Positions 1 through 10,077 of a stretch of DNA of 64,000 bases are shown here, in pieces. Within the stretch, counting starts at the first letter, position 1; the number at the start of each line of letters is the position of its first letter. The notes beneath the pieces were generated by a model, which was not told the origin of the DNA, searched no databases, and worked only from the letters and a program-made list of their open reading frames with translations. The DNA is from Doryteuthis pealeii (Eukaryota; Mollusca; Cephalopoda; Myopsida; Loliginidae), in NCBI GenBank assembly GCA_023376005.1, contig CM042181.1, positions 20,981,925-21,045,924 of the forward strand. The letters run 5' to 3'. A program made the position numbers and the translations under genes.

Positions 1-200
1 AGAAATATGGTTGAAATATTTTGTAATGAAGCAAGTTTAACGAGTTTTTTTTTTTCTTCATTTTACCTGTGTATCTTTGCTCTGTCCTTCCACTCACTGG
101 CACTTGGCACATTGAGCTCTCAATACGGTCTACCTGCATCGGCTTGGGTTATACCACACATGGAAAGATCCTAACTACAGAAAAATATATATATATATAT
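1..200. other. unassigned AT-rich sequence
   Basis: I recognise no gene here. The stretch ends in a short (TA)n run that borders the first Penelope-like direct repeat. A short motif (ACATTGAGCTCTC) recurs near 1195 and 56680, so part of it is probably repetitive. Confidence 0.4.
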
Positions 201-730
201 ATTGATTTTTCTCGATTTGTTTAGCCATACATTTAATAGTATTCCCGCTAATTCATTATTAATTAATTAATTTTCAAAATTAGGTACGACTCCAATTTAA
301 CACTTTATCTCCAAAAAATTATCGGCAAAAGCCATTCTAAATAAACCTTGTTTACAACTTACACACATCGTCGTGTAATAAAAGTCACTAGAAGAGGAGA
401 TGTTAACCTACTCTAAACAAATCATAAAATCTAAGAAGTTCGTTTGTGTTGGGGTTATGGGATCGCCTGTCAGCTTGTGCAGTCCGGTTTCATCACGTGC
501 ACAGCGGCGGTCTTCCGATCTAATAGCTCTGCTGATGAGGCCTAATAGGCCCGAAATGTACATACAGGAGATTGATTTTTCCCCTCGATTTGTTTAGCCA
601 TACATTTAATAGGTATTCCGCCTAATTCATTATTAATTAATTAATTTTTCAAAATTAGGTACGACTCCAATTAAACACTTATTCTCCAAAAAATTATCGG
701 CAAAAAGCCATTCTAAATAAACCTTGTTTA
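201..730 (+). mobile_element. Penelope-like element remnant: two direct repeats around a ribozyme segment
   Basis: Two direct repeats (201-353 and 571-730) share the same order of blocks, from GATTGATTTTTC through TTAGCCATACATTTAATA and several AATT runs to AACCTTGTTTA. About 215 bp separates them and contains a hammerhead ribozyme core. Both outer edges run into (TA)n. Direct terminal repeats carrying a hammerhead are characteristic of Penelope-like retroelements (pseudo-LTRs). No reverse-transcriptase or GIY-YIG coding remains were seen, so this is a non-autonomous or heavily deleted copy. The same family recurs as a fold-back at 57646-57930. The 65-codon frame at 400-597 runs through the ribozyme and is unlikely to be a gene. 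Confidence 0.6.
527..570 (+). ncRNA. hammerhead ribozyme, type I, palindromic helix III
   Basis: The catalytic core is in the correct order. Helix I 5' strand is CTCTG (527-531). CTGATGA follows (532-538), then helix II GGCC/TAATA loop/GGCC (539-551), GAAA (553-556), helix III TGTACA (557-562), TA (563-564) and the helix I 3' strand CAGGAG (565-570). Predicted cleavage is after A564 (AUA triplet). Helix III is only a 6-nt palindrome and cannot form a stable hairpin alone, so activity would need two copies, as described for small Penelope-associated hammerheads. An extra C at 552 and an extra G in CAGGAG look like one-base indels: the related copy at 57786-57806 reads GGCCGAAA and CAGAG. Confidence 0.7.
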
Positions 731-810
731 TATATATATATATATAGTTAATTTTTTATTATTATTGGAGAAATGAATTATAAAGTGCTCCAATTACTTC
801 TGTAAGATCT

Positions 811-975
811 GTATTTATTTTATTTTATAGTCACCAATACAATCAAAAGTTCGTCTTACCAATGGTTTTGGAACATCACTTTTAGGTGATTAGCCGTCAT
901 AAAAAAAAGTGATGTTCCGAAACCATTGGTAAAATGGACTATTAAATGTATTGGTGACTATAAATAAATAAATAA
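811..975. repeat. fold-back element with (TA)/(TAAA) flanks
   Basis: Left arm 811-880 and right arm 905-975 are reverse complements, with blocks such as TATAGTCACCAATACA and CCAATGGTTTTGGAACATCAC. They surround a short centre containing GTGATTAGCCGTCAT. The right arm reads TTCCGAAACC, the GAAAC seen in hammerhead 3' halves, but no CTGANGA is present. It has the same design as the other fold-backs of this window. Confidence 0.65.
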
Positions 976-984
976 ATATATATA

Positions 985-1165
985 TATAAGTAAAGAAATA
1001 ACAAAAGACTTAGAGATTTAGCATTATAGTCTATTTCAGGGAGCATAGACAAATAGTCTAAATTCGCATCTGATGAGTCGGGAGATTTAGACTATTTGTC
1101 TAAGCTCCCTGAAATAGACTATAACGCTAAATCTCTAAGTCTTTTGTCATTTCTTTACTTATATA
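985..1165. repeat. fold-back element with partial hammerhead motif at its centre
   Basis: Arms 985-1063 and 1085-1165 are near-perfect reverse complements (GACTTAGAGATTTAGC, TAGTCTATTTCAGGGAGC). The 21-nt centre contains CTGATGA at 1070-1076 followed by GTCGGGAG. No GAAA follows, so only the 5' half of a hammerhead core is visible. Flanks are TA-rich. Confidence 0.7.
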
Positions 1166-1278
1166 TTTGCTATGTGACTCTAACATTAAGAGCACACATT
1201 GAGCTCTCAAACTGCGACTTGGTTTTGTTTAAGTAAAACTCTTGTGTCGTAAGGAAGATTTCTTCTCTGGACTTTTGG

Positions 1279-1311
<33 letters not shown>

Positions 1312-1560
1312 CCCAAAAGTCCATATATATAGTTAGTAAAAACCTTTGAAATTATTCGCAATTCTAAATGTGAATTCGTTTTCTTTTTAAAATTGGTTTT
1401 TCATCTTCATTTCTTGTCAAAATGAATATTTCATCCTTACAAATTGTCTCTTTACAATATTGAGTTTTTTATTTTATTTATTTAAATTGTGTATAACAGA
1501 TAATTTTAATCACAAACACAAACAAAAAAATGAATCCATCTTTTTGTAACTTTATAAATA
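1166..1560. other. AT-rich spacer with (TA)n hairpin
   Basis: No gene is seen. Positions 1269-1325 form a small palindrome (TGGACTTTTGG ... CCCAAAAGTCCA) around a (TA)n run. The rest is AT-rich with no recognised element. Confidence 0.5.
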
Positions 1561-2460
1561 CTAGCAAATATATGCACCCTCCGGTGCAAGTATTTAAGTT
1601 TTAATGTAATGATATATCATATTAATTCGAAAAGTCTAATAAGAATGCAGATAAAAAGATTTGAAACAGAGTGGGGGTATATAGAAAAATAGAATGAAAC
1701 TTACTCTTCCATCACTGCCGTCTTTCATTGCTGAATTTTACTTATTTAACTATTTAGTTAAATTAGGAAATAAAGAATAAAATTACACTTATTTTTTTTC
1801 TTGTTAATGGATTTCATTTAAGATTCATTGGAGAGATTTTTGCTTATATTCATTAAAATAAAACAAACAGTTAGAAATCAATAATACTAAGCACATATTT
1901 AATAAATCACATTTTTAATATCAATATGCAAATTATCCTTCCCATTCACACTGCAAACCACTATTTTTTGTATATATAAATACAATAGCATGTTATTAGT
2001 ATGTTGATATGGTCAACAGTGGCTTCGGCCTCTGGACCATTGATATAATTAATGGCGTCGATCCCAGGGGGCCATCCCCCCAGGCAACACCTGCCCCCTC
2101 GATTTAAAGGGGCAAGGCTGGGTTTATTGTCCAGTGCCTGAGGCGCCCCCCTTGAGGGGGAATGCCGATGGGATCGACGCAATTTTTCACCTGCCACTCC
2201 ATGAGCTTCGGCTTGTGGGTGGTCCCACGTTAATAGGGACTTTGTGCCTGACCCGTGCAAGTGGGGTACGCGGTAAATACAGTATGTAGATATGGACAAC
2301 ACTAATAAAAAAGTGAAGCAATTTTATTAATAATAATTGAGGTTTAAATATAAATAAAATCATGAAGAATGTGATTAAAATAACTATGTTAATTGTGACT
2401 CGATTAGTAATATAGTTTCGGTTACAGACAGAAAAACACACAATCTCCATTATAATAAGA
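1561..2460 (-). mobile_element. non-autonomous Helitron, family 1, with nested insertion
   Basis: Read on the minus strand, the element starts TCTTATTATAATGGAGATTG just after an A. It ends with a GC-rich hairpin (TGCACCGGAGGGTGCA), nine bases, then CTAG followed by T. The 5' TC, 3' CTRR, subterminal hairpin and A|T target are the diagnostic Helitron signature. Without the nested insert (2019-2280) it is about 640 bp, matching the copies at 17418-18046 and 62048-62688. No Rep/helicase coding sequence is present, so it needs a partner element. Confidence 0.8.
2019..2280 (-). mobile_element. SINE-like retroposon nested in a Helitron
   Basis: A comparatively GC-rich 262-bp block interrupts the Helitron. 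It is flanked by a 21-bp target-site duplication (1998-2018 and 2281-2301, AGTATG(T/A)TGATATGG..., two mismatches). A long, variable duplication points to target-primed retroposition. On the minus strand the block ends near GAGGCCGAAGCC. A diverged relative lies at 44380-44645 (shared GGGCAATAAACCC, GGCAGGTGTTGCC, GAAGCC blocks). It may be a cephalopod SINE with a conserved central domain; no clear A/B box was found, so the class is uncertain. Confidence 0.6.
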
Positions 2461-2650
2461 TTTGAAAGATATTTTTTAATAAGATGTTTCAGAGAATTGA
2501 ATCTCTTAAAATTATTGTTAAAAAGACTTTTTGATTATCAGAGATGTTGTAAACCTTATCATGATGGGGATTGTCTGTTTTGTCTGTAACCGAAAATATA
2601 TCACTCATAATTGATAATATCAGTTAAAATATACACATTTTAAAAAGATA

Positions 2651-3005
2651 TCTTATCATAATGGAGATTGCGTGGTTTTCTGTCTGTAACCAAACTAATA
2701 TCAGTACTGATGTCACAATTCCCTTAGTTATTTATGTCACATTCTCAATGATTTTAGTCTTATTTAAGCCTCAATTCGCTGAAACTTCGGCGTCTGGCAA
2801 CTGACCTGGTAAACGCTCATAAGGTCATTAATCATCTTAACAACAGCAACCTTGAACACCTTTAAATTTGATTTTAATAAATATGTGCTTGGTATTATTG
2901 ATTTCTAATTGTTTGGTTTTATTTTAATGAATAAGAGTAAAAATCTCTTCAATAAATCTTAAAAGAAATCCATTAACAAGAAGAAATATACTGTAATTTT
3001 ATTTT
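2651..3005 (+). mobile_element. truncated Helitron family 1 fragment
   Basis: TCTTATCATAATGGAGATTG at 2651 is the family 5' end, and the CTGTCTGTAACC and CACAATTCCCTTAG blocks follow in order. An unrelated stretch (about 2775-2855) comes next. The internal block GCTTGGTATTATTGATTTC (2888 onward) and ATCCATTAACAAGAAG then resume the family sequence. The hairpin-CTAG 3' end is missing. Confidence 0.65.
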
Positions 3006-3009
3006 ATAA

Positions 3010-3260
3010 TGAATTTTTTAGATGAGGCTTGATAATTTGTATTATTTAGATTATTTGGACTATTGTCCTCATCTTTATTGTTATCTTCAACAATGTTTCA
3101 GGTGATGTGCCTTCTGACCTGCTTCAGATATTTCTTGTCAAACTTGGGAACCTTTTCTTCAAGCTCGAAAGCCTTCATGGCTGAAACGTTGTATAGATAA
3201 CAATAAAGATGAGGACAATAGTCCGAATAATACAAATAATCAAACCTCCTCTCAAAATTC
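3010..3260. repeat. fold-back of the AAACGTTGT Penelope-like module
   Basis: Left arm about 3021-3103 and right arm 3180-3255 are reverse complements (GACTATTGTCCTCATC / GATGAGGACAATAGTCC). The right arm begins CTGAAACGTTGTATAGATAACAA. This is the 3' half of the CTGAAGA...GAAACGTTGTAC module found repeatedly at 6.1-7.9 kb and 14.2-14.8 kb. Confidence 0.6.
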
Positions 3261-3269
3261 AGAAGAAAT

Positions 3270-3410
3270 AGACTAAGATGGATAGATAGATAGATAGAAT
3301 ATTAACAGACTAGGAATTGAAAGATAGGTATACTATCTATTTATCTATCTATCTATCTATCTATCTATATATATATTATATATTATATATATTATATATA
3401 TATAGTTCAA
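3270..3410. repeat. (GATA)n/(TATC)n hairpin microsatellite
   Basis: A (GATA)n run at 3277-3297 and a (TATC)n run at 3335-3370 face each other across about 40 bp and can fold back. A (TA)n tract follows. Confidence 0.8.
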
Positions 3411-3805
3411 TGAGAAATCAAAAACAAATAAAAGTTTTTGCTTTTATTTATTCAATTACGGGAACGGTATTACGACCAGCGGTTTTTCTTGCTTAGAGCA
3501 TTCATCGGTAATACGAAAAGTTCCTTTAAAAAATGACCAGAAATTGTGTAAATGGTCAAATGTGTGCGTTTTTTTTTAACTGTATTCTCGTGTTTGCGTT
3601 TTACGTGATGCGGAATGTTTTTTTTTCTTCTACGTGTGCGTATTTTTGTTTGTGCGTATGTGTATGTGGTCATGCGCGTTTGCCATGGAAATGCGTGAAG
3701 GCTGTGATGATATGATTGTGTCCACGCGCGTGTGTGCGTATTCTTGTTTGTGCGTATGTATGTGATGTCATGCGTGTGCGCGTGAGAATGTATGGAGGCT
3801 TGTGA

Positions 3806-3847
<42 letters not shown>

Positions 3848-4010
3848 AAAAATTTGGACATTTTTCACTATATTACATACCGCTGGATTCACTTCCATTT
3901 TTCTCTTCACACACATATATATACATACATATAGGTTGATCATATTGAGTGTTTCGGAGACTCATTCAAGCACATGTGTGTCCCAAAGGATGCACTAAAT
4001 TAAAAAGCTA
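3411..4010. other. low-complexity TG-rich and (TA)n sequence
   Basis: Degenerate TGTGCGTATG repeats occupy about 3540-3790, followed by (TA)n at 3808-3844. The reading frames here translate to Tyr-Ile, Cys-Val or His-Thr runs and are artefacts of simple sequence. No gene is seen. Confidence 0.6.
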
Positions 4011-4019
4011 TCAGCATCA

Positions 4020-4021
4020 CT

Positions 4022-4054
<33 letters not shown>

Positions 4055-4240
4055 ATATAATATAATAAATATATAAAGGTTTTACATATCTATTTATTAG
4101 GTGATAAAGGAACATTCATGACCATAATTGGTTTCACCTGATGATTGCCTCGCATGAACCAATATGGTTGTGAATGTTGCCTTTGTTCACCTAAATTAAA
4201 TACTATTGTAACCTTTATATATTTATTTTATTATATAACA
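4020..4240. repeat. fold-back element with decayed hammerhead centre
   Basis: Arms of about 60-70 bp (roughly 4067-4130 and 4160-4228; AAGGTTTTACATATCTA and TAGGTGA blocks against their complements) surround CCTGATGATTGCC...TGAACC. CTGATGA is present but GAAA is degraded. (TA)n flanks the element at 4021-4068. Confidence 0.55.
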
Positions 4241-4733
4241 GCTCTATTTTATATTGAGACTCTACCAATAATACTGCCTTTGGTACACCATTCCAGCAAA
4301 AGCTGAAACAGTGACCATCTCACACTATATATATATAAGTATTATATATATATATAAGCTATACGATGCTTGTCCAATTACAGAAAAATAGATATTTTAT
4401 GATAAAAAAAAATACCGTTAGCAAATTTTTTTTTTTTTAATTTGGATTCTTGACATGTGTTTTCAGATTCGGAAATCCATTTCATGCTTTTATTCATGTA
4501 TTATTTTTTTCCCGGAAGTTAGTTTGTGTCTGTGTGTAGTGATTGTGTACTCCTCTTGCTGTAGCCTTGTGTCAGACTTATTTCTGAATAAAGTTAACAG
4601 AATAGAGTAAAATGGTTAAGGAGCTTAGTCACTCACCAATTTGCTTAGTATAATAATAAATAATACTTTAAAAATGTTTCCTGGGCTAATGAGTAGAGTA
4701 CGTCAATTTTTTACTTCAAACTTTAAAAAAAAA
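4241..4733. other. unassigned AT-rich sequence
   Basis: No recognisable gene or repeat family is seen apart from a short (TA)n at 4325-4358. It may be single-copy. Confidence 0.4.
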
Positions 4734-5419
4734 AATCAAATTTGTCCATCTATGCGAAAGTTGTGTGTTAGTATACTGTATACTGATACCCAAAATTAGA
4801 TCTTTTACTTGCACCATTGTTTGAGGAAATAGCATCAAAAAGTATCGTTGTGTGTTAGTATACTGAATATGATTCCAAAAAATTAGATCTTTTACTTGTA
4901 CATTGTTTGGGGAAATAGCATCAAAAGATCATTTGCTAAAATTCACTAAAAATCCTTGTTTTTTACAAGATATAGCCCAGAAATTGGTTAGAAAATTTAT
5001 CAAATTTCAATATTTAAAACAGAACAGTTATCCTTTTAAATGAATGAATAAAATATTATCACTAAATTAAATTGAAATACATGCTCATCACCACCGACAC
5101 AAACCTATAATATGCTGCTTTTTACTTAATAATTAAGCTGTAAGCAGGGATAACATTTTAATTGTATATATTCGTTGTGTATTAGTAATCTTTTAATTTT
5201 TTTTTTTTTTTAAATTTGTAGTATATATAACGGGTTTGTTAAGAAAAAATACAGTAAAAAATGGAAAAGGGAACCCTCTCTTGTAAATAGGAAAATTAAA
5301 TAAATTAGGAATTTAATATAGTAAAAATTTAAAAAAAAAAAAAAAAATCAACAAAGAGGGGAAAAACTTACAACAACCGTTCTTCCTGTAGTAAGACCAA
5401 ACTCGAGTAATAAAATGGT

Positions 5420-5540
5420 TGTATATAATTAAGAGAGCGCTATTGCCATTGGCTGGAGGTCAGGTGATCAGTACTATAAAACTATGGTCATCAGGAGGCG
5501 AGGTCAGTTGCTGAGGGGAAGGGTCGAGGTTTGATCAACC
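5420..5540 (+). promoter_or_regulatory. promoter-like patch in the palindrome's left arm
   Basis: The inverted CCAAT-box-like CCATTGGCTGG (about 5445) lies about 25 bp upstream of CTATAAAAC (about 5474), followed by a GC-richer stretch. The mirror copy on the minus strand of the right arm (about 8600-8510) reads ACTATAAAAACTATGG. The spacing is compatible with an RNA polymerase II core promoter, perhaps from an LTR. The two copies point toward each other. No coding sequence follows. Confidence 0.3.
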
Positions 5541-6099
5541 TCGATTGGCCCCTTGGGTGAGGAAATTCCGTTGTTGAAAGACAGAAATTTCCAATGATCC
5601 AAGGAATATAAGCTAATGCTGATGACTTACCCCTCAAGCATCTTATAGATGTAATTTTACAACAAAAAAAAATAATAATTAAGCTGTAACAGGGATAACA
5701 TTTTAAAAAAGATTGAAATGTATTTTGTGTGGTAATTTTTTATGCTAATTTTCAACCTTTTGCCACAAGGGAGTCATTTACAGTTCCAAATCAACCTGCC
5801 CTGTTGGTCATCTTCAGGTATTTCTTTGTTGAACTCTGGAACGTTCTTGTCATAATCCAGAGCCATACAAGGAACATTGAACCCAACCCCTTTTATTTCA
5901 ATCCACGGGGGGTATCCTGTTACTCATTCCACTAACTATAGCTGGGTACAAGTATTAAGCTGTGTTTTAATCATTATTCTATGTTACTGCTGCCTTGACC
6001 TAGGATTGAACCTGTAGCCCCACTTAGAAGTATTAACCCAAACAATGAGGATTTGGTTGCTGATAATCGCCTATATCCACTATGCATTTCTCTGAATGT

Positions 6100-7930
6100 T
6101 TGAGATGAGGCTTGATGATTAGTATTATCTGCATTATTCGGACTATTGTCCCATCTTCATTGTTATTTGAACAACATTTCGGCCGATAATACCGCTCCGG
6201 CCTTCTCAGGTATTTCTTGTTGGACTCGGGAACCTCTCGTACTCGCAACCTTCTTTTCGAACTTGGGAACCTTCCTGTCGCATTCGGGAGCCATACTGAA
6301 GAAAGGCGGAGGGCCATATCGGCGCGAACGTTGTAGCAAATAACAATGAAGATGGGGACAATAGTCCGAATAACGGCAGAATACAGCTAATCCACTATGC
6401 TATCTGTCCAATTGGAAAACCACCTAGTGTAGTGGAAATATAGGCGTATCATGACAAAAAATCCTCGTTGTTTTAATAAACCTTTTTTTTTCTCTCATTA
6501 AATAGGCTCGGTATGGGCCGACAAATCTGACCAATCTGTGGGCATCCTAAAGCCTGACGTAATTGCCGTATCGATAGAATAAAAAAGTACAACTCTCTGT
6601 GTTAATAAAATTCAATATGGTTTCTTTTTCTTTCATTTAGGGAGGTGATATTTGCATTAGTAGACTGTGAATTCAGGGCATAAAATTCAGTCTACTGCAT
6701 AGTTGGTTAAATTATACACTTTCTTTTTAATAATTATCTGCGTTATTCGGACTATTTGTCCATCTTCATTGTTATTTGTAGCAACGTTTCGGCCGATATA
6801 CCTCCGACATTCATTCAGGTATTTCTTGTCGGACTCGGAACTTCTTGGACTCGGGGACCTTCTCGGGACTCGGGACCTCTTTCGACCTGGGAACTTTCTT
6901 GTTGTATTCGGAGCCAATCACGGAACTGTTGAGCCTAACCCTTTATTTATTCCACGGGGGTATCGCTGTTCCATTCGCTAACGCATAGCTGGGGTAGTGG
7001 AGTTGTGTAATTAATTATTTTTTCTAACGCTTTCACTATTTTCTATTTAACAACAACAACGCAAATTTAAACAGTCCGCTTTTTGCAGTTCTGGGTTAAA
7101 AGAAAGTAGTGAAAGCAGTTAGAAAATAATTAATTAAAACACAACTCCTACCCAGCTATGGTTAGGCGGAATGAGAACAGGATCCCCCGTGGAATAAATA
7201 AAGGGTTAGGTTTAAAGTTCCGTGATGGCTCCTAAAGTGCCGAGTTCAAATACCTGAAGAAGAGGGTAATATCGGCCGAAACGTTGTACAAATAACAATG
7301 AAGATGGGATAATAGTCCGAATAATGCAGATAATATTAAAAAGAAAGTGTATAATTTTAACCACTTATGCGGTAGACTGAATTTATGCCCCTGAATTCAC
7401 AGTCTACTAATGCAAATATTACCTCCCTAAATGAAAGAAAGAAACCATATTTGAATTTATTAACACAGAGAGTTGTACTTTTTATTCGATTCGATACGGC
7501 AAATTACCGTGCTTTAGGGATGCACAGATTGGTCAGATTTGTCGCCATACCGTGCCTATTTGATAGAGAGAAAAAAAAGGTTATTAAAACAACGAGGATT
7601 TGTTGTCATGATACGCCTATATCCACTACACTAGGTGTCCAATGGACAGATAGCATAGTGCGATTAGTGTTATCTGCGTTATTCGACTATTTCCCCATCT
7701 TCATTGTTATTTGTACAACGTTTCGGCCGATATGCCCTCCGGCCTTCTTCAGATGGCTCCCGAATGCGCAGGAAAGGTCCCAAGTTCAAAAGAGGTTCCC
7801 GAGTACGAGAAGGTTCCTGAGTCCGACAAGAAATACCTGAAGAAGGCCGGAGGGCATATCGGCCGAAATGTGTACAAATAACAATGAAATGAGGACAATA
7901 GTCCGAATAATGCAGATAACACTAATCTTC
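6100..7930. repeat. cluster of CTGAAGA...GAAACGTTGTAC Penelope-like modules
   Basis: Several copies of a module of about 85 bp lie inside the palindrome arms on both strands. The order is CTGAAGA, AGGCCGG...CGGCC, GAAACGTTGTACAAATAACAATG, then GGACAATAGTCCGAATAA. Examples are near 6160-6220 (minus), 6730-6810 (minus), 7255-7330 (plus), 7690-7750 (minus) and 7837-7925 (plus). Translations such as the 151-codon frame at 7385-7840 are not genes. Confidence 0.65.
7837..7885 (+). ncRNA. degenerate hammerhead-like motif
   Basis: CTGAAGA (7837-7843) fits the CTGANGA core. Helix II is GGCCG/CGGCC (7845-7849 and 7860-7864), then GAAA (7865-7868) and TGTGTACAAATAAC. Core order is right and helix II is strong, but I cannot find a convincing helix I (GAAATAC upstream, ACAATG downstream). 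I regard it as a decayed hammerhead. Confidence 0.4.
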
Positions 7931-9326
7931 AAGCCTCATCTCAAAACATTCAGAGAAATAGCATAGTGGATATAGGCGTATTATCAGCAACAAATCCTCA
8001 TTGTTTGGTTAATACAGTTCTAAGTGACAATTATCTCTGGGCTACAGGTTCAATCCTGGTCAAGGGCAGCAGTAACATAGAATAATGATTACACAGCTTA
8101 ATACTTGTACCCAGCTATAGTTAGTGGAATGAGAACAGGATACCCCCCGTGGATTGAATAAAAGGGTTGGGTTCAATGTTCTTGATGGCTCCGGATTATG
8201 ACAAGAACGTTCCAGAGTTCAACAAGAATACCTGAAGATGACCAACAGGGCAGGTTGATTTTGGAACTGTAATGAACTCCCTTGTGGCAAAAGTTGAAAA
8301 ATTAGCATAAAAAATTACCACACAAAATACATTTCAATCTTTTAAAATGTTTATCCCTGTTACAGCTTAATTATTATTTTTTTTTTTTTGTAAAAATACA
8401 TCTTATAGATGCTTGACGGGTAAGTCATCAGCATTGCTATATCCTTGGGATCATTGGAAATTTCTGGTCTTTCAACAACGAATTTCCTCACCCAAGGGGC
8501 CAATCGAGGTTGATCAAAACCTCGACCCTTCCCCCTCAGCAACTGACCTCGCCTCCTGATGACCATAGTTTTTATAGTACTGTCACCTGATCTCCAGCCA
8601 ATGGCAATAGCGCTCTCTTAATTTATATTACAATCATTTTATTACCGAGTTTGGTCTTACTACCAGGAAGAAACGGTTGTTGTAAGTTTTTTCCCCTCTT
8701 TGTTGATTTTTTTTTTGTTTTTTTAAATTTTACTATTATTAAATTCCTATTTATTTATTTTCCTTATTTACAAGAGAGGGGTTTTCCCTTCCCATTTTTT
8801 ACTGTATTTTTTCTTAACAAACCCGTTATATATACTACAAATTAAAAAAAAAAAAAAATTAAAAGATTACTAATACACAACGAATATATACAATTAAAAT
8901 GTTATCCCTGTTACAGCTTAATTATTAAGTAAAAAGCAGCATATTAGGTGTGTCGGTGGTGATGAGGCGTGTATTTTCAATTTGAATTTTAGTGATAATA
9001 TTTTATTCATTTCATTTAAAAGGATAACTGTTCTGTTTTAAATATTGAAATTGATAAATTTTCTAACCAATTTCTGGCTATATTCTTGTAAAACACAGGT
9101 TTTTAGTGAATTTTTAGCAAAATGAATCTTTGATGCTATTTCCGCAAACAATGGTTACAAGTAAAAGAGATCTAATTTTTGGAATCAGTTTCAGTATACT
9201 AATAAACACACAACGATCTTTGATGCTATTTCCTCAATACAATGTGGCAGTAAAGATCTAATTTTTGTATCAGTATAACAGTATAACTAACACACAACTT
9301 TTCGCATAGATGGACAATTTGATTTT

Positions 9327-9327
9327 N
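9327..9327. other. ambiguous base at palindrome edge
   Basis: This is the only N in the window, exactly where the palindrome's right arm stops and unrelated SINE sequence begins. It suggests a gap join or unresolved consensus. Confidence 0.95.
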
Positions 9328-9334
9328 TGGGTTC

Positions 9335-9665
9335 TCCTCAACCTCTAGTCTAGCCTAAATAAGGGTCAAAAGTGATATTTACCAACTCCTCCGCACAAGC
9401 AGGATACGACACAAGGTCATTTTTTTAACAGAGTTCAACAAGTTTAATTCAGAGTTTTCCTTCTCCTAGACTGGTTACCTAGCCATGGTTAAAGAACCCA
9501 ATCTGCCCTGCTATTTACCATAGCTGGAAAGAGAGTAGGATTCATACCTTTCCCAAGGGTATTAGCGCAAAGTGAAATGCAATTACCACGTCCAGGATTT
9601 GAACTTGGGGCAACGAGTCCATTTCCCATGACATTAACCTTACACCACGCGTTCTAATAAGGGTC
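9335..9665 (-). mobile_element. tRNA-derived SINE, type B
   Basis: On the minus strand the head reads GCGTGGTGTAAGGTTAATG (degenerate A-box) and then CAAGTTCAAATCCTGG (B-box GTTCRANNCC). The body contains the AACCAGTCTAGGAGAAGG and ACTCTGAATT blocks shared with the copy at 28545-29010. Head-to-tail order matches that copy. It is too diverged to be a functional tRNA. Confidence 0.65.
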
Positions 9666-10077
9666 AAAGTGGAGTGTTGCATGTCATGAAATGCCCAGTC
9701 AGCAGGATTCCGTCATACCCCCGACCACACCCACACCCCCATCACACATAACCAAATCATCACCAGAACAGACTTTCAACTCCACCCCCTCTATCATTTC
9801 ACTAGCAAAAAAAGAATTATCATCTTAACATTTTATTTTTAAATAAACAAAATTAATCCAATCCTTCTCGTCCATTTTTCTTTTGCTACGTACACTTTTT
9901 TGGTGATATTAATTTTTTTAACCTCAACATATTTGGTGGTCGCACTGAAAAGGAATTCAAGAAAAGAAAAGAAAGAAAGACAAAAGGTAGTTTATGATTT
10001 AGGCTTTATCCACAAGTCATAGCCACCAGGTGGTAAGAAAATTCTTTCTGACCAGTAGTGTGTCTGGTCCCATTAAC
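9666..10077. other. unassigned sequence
   Basis: I see no gene or named repeat. There is a C/A-rich stretch at about 9715-9790, then AT-rich DNA with an AAAGAAAAGAAAG run. Confidence 0.4.

Larger units (their letters stand above)
4734..9326. repeat. 4.6-kb palindrome (arms about 2.2-2.3 kb)
   Basis: Left arm 4734-7035 and right arm 7107-9326 are reverse complements along their whole length, with a spacer of about 70 bp (7036-7106). Matching blocks include TTGTCCATCTATGCGAAA at 4742 against its complement near 9310, the TTATCCCTGTTACAGCTTAA block in both arms, and GGTCGAGG...TTGATCAACC at 5520 and 8510. Differences are mostly one-base indels, often in homopolymers. The right arm ends exactly at the only N (9327). 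Either a recent inverted duplication or a fold-back read or assembly artefact would look like this. Confidence 0.85.

Noticed and set aside
1064..1084. Complete hammerhead at the centre of the 1.0-kb fold-back
   Set aside because: CTGATGA is present but no GAAA follows within reach.
7385..7840. 151-codon open frame
   Set aside because: It crosses two Penelope-like modules and part of a palindrome arm; its mirror region does not preserve the frame.
8360..8566. 68-codon minus-strand frame with coding-like composition
   Set aside because: The mirrored left-arm copy (5470-5660) breaks the frame by indels, and the start lies just after a TATA-like element; no similarity was recognised.
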